Shown here piece by piece: positions 59,290-64,000 of a DNA stretch of 64,000 bases. A model generated the notes under the pieces. That model saw only the letters and a list, made by a program, of their open reading frames with translations, searched no databases and was not told the DNA's origin. The translations under genes and the position numbers were made by a program. Position 1 is the first letter of the stretch. Every line of letters begins with the position of its first letter. Origin of the DNA: UBA11865 sp041570195 (GTDB lineage: Bacteria > Chloroflexota > Anaerolineae > Promineifilales > Promineifilaceae). The stretch lies in the NCBI GenBank assembly GCA_041570195.1, contig JBFFWQ010000005.1, forward strand, positions 1-64,000, written 5' to 3'.

Positions 59290-59796
59290 ATGAAGTACAT
59301 CACGACCGTAAACGACCAGCAATATTCGATTGAGATCGACCAGGAGGGTCGGATCACGGTCGACGGCGACGCATTCGACGTCGATTTTCACTCGTTGGCC
59401 GAGGGCGGTATTCTTTCCTTGATCCTGAACAACCACAGCCTGGAAGCGATCGTCGAGGAACGCGACCAAGCCTGGGAAGTGCTGATTCGCGGCGAGTTGT
59501 ATTCCGTTCAGGTTCAAGACGAGCGCGCCTACCGGTTGGCTATGGCTCGTGGGGTGACGGCCGAGGTAACCGGTGAAGCGGCGATCAAGTCGCCGATGCC
59601 CGGCCTCATCATCGCCGTTACAGTCGAGGAAGGCCAGCTGGTGAGCAAAGGCGATCAGATCGTCATACTTGAATCGATGAAGATGGAGAATGAGCTGCGC
59701 TCGCCGCGTGATGGGGTGGTTAAACGCCTGCATGTGCAGCCAGGGGCCAGCGTTGAGAAAGACCAGCTTCTGGCGACGATCGGCGAGCAGGTTTAG
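59290..59796 (+). CDS. Biotin carboxyl carrier protein
   Basis: A 168-residue carrier. The C-terminal biotinyl domain (about 98-168) holds the biotinylation motif ESMKMEN with K131 as the modified lysine and a full lipoyl/biotinyl fold (SPMPGLIIAVTVEEGQLVSKGD). The N-terminal 95 residues form a beta-rich domain that may be the assembly domain linking to the carboxyltransferase. It is the third gene of the operon, 35 bp after biotin carboxylase. The ATG at 59290 fits the protein start; a frame open from 59221 overlaps the previous gene. Confidence 0.92.
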   Translation: MKYITTVNDQQYSIEIDQEGRITVDGDAFDVDFHSLAEGGILSLILNNHSLEAIVEERDQAWEVLIRGELYSVQVQDERAYRLAMARGVTAEVTGEAAIKSPMPGLIIAVTVEEGQLVSKGDQIVILESMKMENELRSPRDGVVKRLHVQPGASVEKDQLLATIGEQV

Positions 59797-59814
59797 CGCA
59801 GCGAGAAGCCTGGC

Positions 59815-60426
59815 ATGAGCGGCGAGAATCTGGAAATCGAGGTCAAATTCCTGGTCGACGATCTGGTGGCCGTGCGTGACAGGTTGTTGGCGTTTGGCGC
59901 CCGAATCCATAAACCCCGGGTATATGAACGTAACGTCCGTTTCGACAACCCCTTGGACGGCCTGCGAATGCAAGGAAAGTTATTGCGCCTGCGCCAGGAT
60001 ACGATCGCTCGCCTAACATACAAAGGCGAGCCCCAGACGGCGGTGGACTCGGAAGCCAGAGTCCGCGAGGAGTTGGAGGTAGAGGTCGGGAATTTCCAAA
60101 CTACCCAGGCTCTGCTGGAGCGAATTGGTTTTGAGCCCAAGCAAGTGTACGAGAAGTACCGCGAAACGTTCATCTTCGACCGCGTGGAGGTAGTGCTGGA
60201 CGAAATGCCTTTTGGTGACTTTGTTGAATTGGAAGGCGAGGATGCCTCTATCCAGGCCGCGGCCGCTGCCTTGGGTTTGGATTGGGATTTACGCATCCTG
60301 GCCAACTATCTGGCGCTCATGGCTGGCCTGCAGGAGCGTTTCGGTCTAGACTTTGACGACGTGACTTTCGAGAATTTTGCCACCGTCGACGTTTCCGTCG
60401 TTGATTTGCTAATGAATGGCTCCTAG
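59815..60426 (+). CDS. CYTH-domain protein (class IV adenylate cyclase/triphosphatase-like)
   Basis: A 203-residue CYTH-fold protein with the signature E7-x-E9-x-K11 in NLEIEVKFLV, further barrel strands RLRQDTIARLTYKGE, REELEVEV and FIFDRVEVVLDEMPFGDFVELEGE, and a helical C-terminus. These residues bind triphosphate and two metals. Family members are class IV adenylate cyclases, thiamine triphosphatases or inorganic triphosphatases, and sequence alone does not separate them. It lies 18 bp after the biotin carrier gene and is probably co-transcribed. The second nucleotide-signalling gene in the window, it is unrelated in fold to the cyclase at 10983. Confidence 0.85.
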   Translation: MSGENLEIEVKFLVDDLVAVRDRLLAFGARIHKPRVYERNVRFDNPLDGLRMQGKLLRLRQDTIARLTYKGEPQTAVDSEARVREELEVEVGNFQTTQALLERIGFEPKQVYEKYRETFIFDRVEVVLDEMPFGDFVELEGEDASIQAAAAALGLDWDLRILANYLALMAGLQERFGLDFDDVTFENFATVDVSVVDLLMNGS

Positions 60427-60541
60427 CGGTTGGCCCTTAACTGTTATGACCCCGGTTGCGCGCAGCCCGCGGACCCACAACGGTGGGCTAAACTAGGAAT
60501 GGGGCACCTGGTAGCGAGTTTTTTTGGACAGGAATCTGAGA

Positions 60542-61723
60542 ATGCTAATTAAAGCTGAGATGCTGGCCGGCGAGATGGTTCGCTTGCGCCGTGATATTCA
60601 CCAACACCCTGAACTGAGCTTCCAAGAGTTTCGAACCGCCGGGCTTGTAGCGGATATGCTGGGTGAAATCGGTGTTGAAGTGCAAAGTGGCGTCGGCCGG
60701 ACGGGGGTGATTGGCCGAATCGGGTCTGGTGGTGGGCCAACTATCGCCATCCGAGCCGATATGGACGCTTTGCCCATCACAGAAAACAACGACTTGCCTT
60801 ATCGTTCGAGCAATGACGGCGTGATGCACGCGTGTGGTCACGACGCTCACACGGCTATCTTGTTGGGCGTCGCCCAATTATTGCGCCAGAGTTTCATCGA
60901 AGACGAATGGCAGGGGGATGTTCGCTTGCTGTTCCAGCCATCCGAAGAGGCTCCCGACGAGAACGGCGTCAGCGGAGCCACGGCCATGATCGAAGATGCA
61001 GCCATGGAGGATGTGGACGCGGTCATCGCCCTTCACGTCTGGTCGGATCTACCGGCCGGGAATTGCTACTTCCATGATGGATTCAGTCTGGCCTCGGTCG
61101 ATTCATTTAAGGCCTGGATCAGGGGCCAAGGGGGCCATGGCGCCTACCCGCACCATACGAGGGATCCACTGTACATGTTGGGGCCGATCTTGAGCGCCTT
61201 GTATGGCATACCCTCCCGGCGTATCGATCCGCTGCGGGAAAGCGTCGTCAGCCTGGGGCAGATTCACGCCGGCACGACTTCTAACGTTATCCCGGCCGAG
61301 GTCTTCCTGGAAGGCACCATCCGGGCTTATGATCAGAAAGTGCGCCAGGTGCTTCAAGCCGAGGTGCAAAGAGCGCTGCAAATCAGCGAGGCCATGGGTG
61401 GATCCTACGATTTTGAACTGACCTGCGGCTATCCGGCCTTATACAACGACCCGCTGGTCAACGGCTGGTTGCGCCAGACGGTAACTGATCTTCTGGGCCA
61501 ACGGAAGGTAAAAGAGGCGGAATTCGGCATGGGCGCAGAGGATTTCGCCTATATGGTCCAGAAGGTGCCTGGGGCGATGTTCATGCTTGGGGCGGCGCTG
61601 CCCGACGGCGTCGAGCGCCGGCACCACACCGACAGCTTCAACATTGACGAGAGCGTCTTAACTATTGGCGCGGCCGTTCTAGCCGAAACGGCGAGGCGCT
61701 TTGTCACCGGCCGCTACCCCTGA
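60542..61723 (+). CDS. M20D-family amidohydrolase/peptidase
   Basis: A 393-residue metallo-amidohydrolase of the M20D (IAA-amino acid hydrolase/hippurate hydrolase) type. Metal-binding motifs are ADMDALPI, HACGHDAHTA at residues 96-105, LFQPSEEAPDENGVSGA with the catalytic Glu pair, and a C-terminal H near the end (RRHHTDSFNIDE). It hydrolyses N-acylated amino acids or related amides in the cytoplasm. The ATG at 60542 has AGGA 9-10 nt upstream; a TTG at 60524 adds six residues and has no site. It follows the CYTH gene by 115 bp and is convergent with the PlsY-like gene. Confidence 0.88.
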   Translation: MLIKAEMLAGEMVRLRRDIHQHPELSFQEFRTAGLVADMLGEIGVEVQSGVGRTGVIGRIGSGGGPTIAIRADMDALPITENNDLPYRSSNDGVMHACGHDAHTAILLGVAQLLRQSFIEDEWQGDVRLLFQPSEEAPDENGVSGATAMIEDAAMEDVDAVIALHVWSDLPAGNCYFHDGFSLASVDSFKAWIRGQGGHGAYPHHTRDPLYMLGPILSALYGIPSRRIDPLRESVVSLGQIHAGTTSNVIPAEVFLEGTIRAYDQKVRQVLQAEVQRALQISEAMGGSYDFELTCGYPALYNDPLVNGWLRQTVTDLLGQRKVKEAEFGMGAEDFAYMVQKVPGAMFMLGAALPDGVERRHHTDSFNIDESVLTIGAAVLAETARRFVTGRYP

Positions 61724-61738
61724 TTTGAAGCGGGCCGA

Positions 61739-62350
61739 TCATTTACGCCTGGGACTTGTCAGAAAAGCCAACAGGCTTGGCCAACGCTCCTTGACGATCG
61801 AATGGTCGTCGGTGTCTGGGCGCTGAGCGTCCAGGTAGATCAGGCTCATCGCAGCGCCGAAGAAGGCGTACCACCATACTTGGCTGACCAGTACAAAGAT
61901 GAGCGGCCATAGTAGCAGGCTGATGCGTGTCGCCAGAAACGACTGGCGGGTGATCAGCCGCAATACGACCCAGACCACCAGGATTACCAGAAGAATCTGC
62001 AAGGATATGAGTAGCAGTCCGCCGCTGCCCGTTGTGTTTCCCCGACCGCCGGCGCCGCCCAACCAGATGGACCATCGAGTGCCGGCCACAGCCGCCAGCA
62101 GGCCCAAGGCGACCATAAGCTCGCTGCCGCCGGCCGCCCGCATTAGTAGCACGGCGGCCATGCCTTTGGCGAGTTCGCCGAGGAAAACCAGCAGTCCCGC
62201 CCATCGCGCTACACTGAGGGCCGTATTGGTCACGCCCAGGTTGCCGCTGCCCATTTGGCGCAGATCCTTTCCCGTGACCAACTTCGCGATAAGCCAGGCT
62301 TGCGGGATCGAACCGATCAAGTAGCAGCCAATTAACGCGGCGACGATCAT
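61739..62350 (-). CDS. plsY: PlsY-like glycerol-3-phosphate acyltransferase
   Basis: A 203-residue membrane protein with five or six helices. It has PlsY motif 1 in IGSIPQAWLIAKLVTGKDLRQMGSGNLGVTN, with the conserved S-G-N-x-G-x-T-N. A second motif, TRWSIWLGGAGGRGNTTGSGG, corresponds to the family's GHxxPxFxxFKGGKGxxT and is divergent: the His is replaced by R and the Lys of GGKG by R. PlsY acylates glycerol-3-phosphate using acyl-phosphate. Because key residues differ, substrate or activity may have changed. It overlaps the upstream PEP-utilising enzyme gene by 4 bp and so is translationally coupled to it. Confidence 0.72.
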   Translation of the reverse strand: MIVAALIGCYLIGSIPQAWLIAKLVTGKDLRQMGSGNLGVTNTALSVARWAGLLVFLGELAKGMAAVLLMRAAGGSELMVALGLLAAVAGTRWSIWLGGAGGRGNTTGSGGLLLISLQILLVILVVWVVLRLITRQSFLATRISLLLWPLIFVLVSQVWWYAFFGAAMSLIYLDAQRPDTDDHSIVKERWPSLLAFLTSPRRK

Positions 62351-64000
62351 GCCTGAACTTCCTCCTCAACATAGATGACGCCCTTGTTGCCGTCCACGGT
62401 GATCAGCTGCCCTTCTGGTATCTGCTTGGTCGCGCCGCCAACCGACATAACGGCCGGGATGCCATACTCCCTGGCCACAATGGCGCCATGGGACAAGATG
62501 CCGCCTACTTCGGTGATGAGTCCGCCAGCTACGGCGAAGAGCGGCGTCCATACCGGATTAGTAAACGGAGCGACCAAGATCTCGCCCTTGCCAAGCTTGT
62601 GGAATTCCTCGGGTCCGGTCACCACGCGCGAGATTCCAGTGATCACTCCCGGGCTGCCGGCCACGCCAGCCAGTCTATCATCCGAATCACTAACCGCGCT
62701 GGTTGCCGTTTCCAAGTAGATCTCCCGGCCATCCCGGATAATCTCCGGCCACGGTCTTGCGCGGCTTTCATCGAATTCTGCTCTGCGGACCTGAACCATC
62801 TCGCGGAAGTCGGTTGGCGTGACAGCCATTTCCTCCATTTCCTCGAAACGCATGAAGAAGATATCATCCGGCTGGTCCAGAAAACCTCGTTCATGCCAGC
62901 GCCGGCCCAACTCCAGGAACATCATCCGGGCTGGTGGGAAAAGCCGCGTCCATTCGAAGTGCATGGTGTCCCGTTCTCGTGTGCTTACCTGGGCCTGGCC
63001 TAACAGCCAGCGGAAGAGGCGTTTCATCAGAAAACGCCCCTTTAGACCCTGGTCGACTTTGGCCTCGACCTCCTTGGTCAGATCGCGGCGCTCCTCCCTC
63101 AGTCGCACCTGCTGGGCATACGGGCTTTGGGATTCGTCGGCGTCCAGGTAACTGCGCAAGAAGCCAAAGACCGGTGCCGGATCTTCGCCCCACGTAGGAT
63201 AAATGATGTCCATACGAATTTCCCGGTGGCCATACCCTTCCTGAAAGCGATTAAGCTTCTTCAGGAATTCGCGGCCGTCGGGCGATTCTTCCAGTCGAGC
63301 CATTGTCGCCTGCGGGTCGCCGCCGCGCAATATCTCACTTACGGCCGGCGAAGCCTTAGCCTCCTGGGCCAGGTCCCATATGCGCTTATTTGTTTCCATC
63401 GTCGCGTTGCCGGTCAAACCTGAAATGAGCTTCGCGACCACCTCCTCAGATTCGGGGCCGTAGTGTGGTTCCAATATAGCTTCTAGCAATTCATAGGTTC
63501 GACCGGTCAGGGCGATCATCAGGAAGTCGTAATTCATTAGGCGACTGATCGTCTCAAAAGCCAGGCCACGGATCCTGGTCACAATTTCTTCCTCGGTAGC
63601 GCCATCCATGTTCCTGGTGAAGACGTTTACTTCGTCGATCTCGACGTGGTAACGTTCGATGATGCCAGGCAGTCTTTTGGGAAACAGGACCATGAAACGC
63701 AACATGCGAAACAACATGCTGACGTAGGCGAGTGACAGCTCGCGCTTCGATTCCTGTTTTTCGTGGCTAATCGGATTGATGAACTGCTCAACCATCGGCG
63801 CTCGAACCGCTGGTGAGAGCCGGCCAAAGGCCTCTTCAATGTACTCGCGGTGGAAGTAGGGCTGGTTGTAGAAGGTGCCGATGGCGTCCATGTTTGGTGG
63901 CGCCTTGAAGCCCAACCTCCAAAATGTGTAGTCGAACATGGTTTTAAGCAGAGGTTCGACCACCGAAAGGAAGGTCGGCGAAAGGGCGTCGGGGAAGATC
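62347..64000 (-). CDS. PEP-utilising enzyme, partial (runs off right edge)
   Basis: At least 551 residues; the frame stays open to the window edge and reads IFPDALSPTFLSVVEPLLK before the first internal GTG, so the start lies outside. The middle is helical and matches the linker of rifampin phosphotransferase/PEP synthase-like proteins. The C-terminal 100 residues are the PEP-utilisers mobile domain with the phospho-histidine in EVGGILSHGAIVAREYGIPAVMSV. The N-terminal ATP-grasp (PPDK_N) domain, if present, is beyond the edge. It phosphorylates some substrate through a His intermediate. It is coupled to the PlsY-like gene. Confidence 0.82.
   Translation of the reverse strand, partial: IFPDALSPTFLSVVEPLLKTMFDYTFWRLGFKAPPNMDAIGTFYNQPYFHREYIEEAFGRLSPAVRAPMVEQFINPISHEKQESKRELSLAYVSMLFRMLRFMVLFPKRLPGIIERYHVEIDEVNVFTRNMDGATEEEIVTRIRGLAFETISRLMNYDFLMIALTGRTYELLEAILEPHYGPESEEVVAKLISGLTGNATMETNKRIWDLAQEAKASPAVSEILRGGDPQATMARLEESPDGREFLKKLNRFQEGYGHREIRMDIIYPTWGEDPAPVFGFLRSYLDADESQSPYAQQVRLREERRDLTKEVEAKVDQGLKGRFLMKRLFRWLLGQAQVSTRERDTMHFEWTRLFPPARMMFLELGRRWHERGFLDQPDDIFFMRFEEMEEMAVTPTDFREMVQVRRAEFDESRARPWPEIIRDGREIYLETATSAVSDSDDRLAGVAGSPGVITGISRVVTGPEEFHKLGKGEILVAPFTNPVWTPLFAVAGGLITEVGGILSHGAIVAREYGIPAVMSVGGATKQIPEGQLITVDGNKGVIYVEEEVQA

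Overview
The window looks like a piece of a Chloroflexota chromosome, probably from an Anaerolineae/Ardenticatenia-like lineage. This rests on gene content, not on a marker gene: very large BTAD-ATPase-TPR and cyclase-ATPase-TPR regulators, a TIGR03960-type radical SAM protein, a DUF2723 membrane glycosyltransferase, lipoproteins with Glu/Val/Thr/Arg linkers, surface proteins ending in Tyr/Phe-Leu-Pro-rich tails, and many GGCCGG-rich codons. No rRNA, tRNA, CRISPR array, insertion sequence or phage gene was found. Genes were called from reading frame, start context and recognisable motifs; no database search was possible.

Layout. 1-2.3 kb: start of a leftward membrane protein, a palindromic tandem repeat, an MFS transporter and a DUF4062-like protein. 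2.3-5.5 kb: an envelope-stress type cluster with two PspA homologues flanking two related membrane proteins. 5.6-6.8 kb: decayed kinase and acetyltransferase remnants and a DUF1801 gene. 6.7-15 kb: two giant signal-transduction ATPases and two small genes. 15-24 kb: housekeeping genes (DedA-like protein, XRE regulator, oligoendopeptidase F, gyrA, YgfZ-like protein, DinB-like protein, a membrane protein).

24.4-43.1 kb is the notable region: seven multihaem c-type cytochromes carrying 64 haem-attachment motifs in total, a di-haem membrane cytochrome b, a Rieske/cytochrome b complex whose subunit IV is fused to seven cytochrome c domains, and an octahaem cytochrome/iron-sulfur/NrfD-type membrane complex. 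Together these could form a route from the menaquinone pool through periplasmic or surface cytochromes to an external acceptor, or the reverse. No terminal reductase or oxidase and no haem lyase lies in the window, so donor and acceptor are unknown. A two-component system (43.2-45.5 kb) follows. Intergenic stretches here hold a Rex-like operator and two regions rich in inverted repeats.

45.6-56 kb: the radical SAM protein, then a leftward surface group (O-antigen ligase-like protein, DUF2723 protein, PKD protein, a two-domain glycoside-hydrolase-like lipoprotein, a CBM9-like anchored protein). 56-64 kb: an acyl-CoA carboxylase operon (carboxyltransferase, biotin carboxylase, biotin carrier), a CYTH protein, an M20 amidohydrolase, a PlsY-like acyltransferase and a partial PEP-utilising enzyme running off the right edge.
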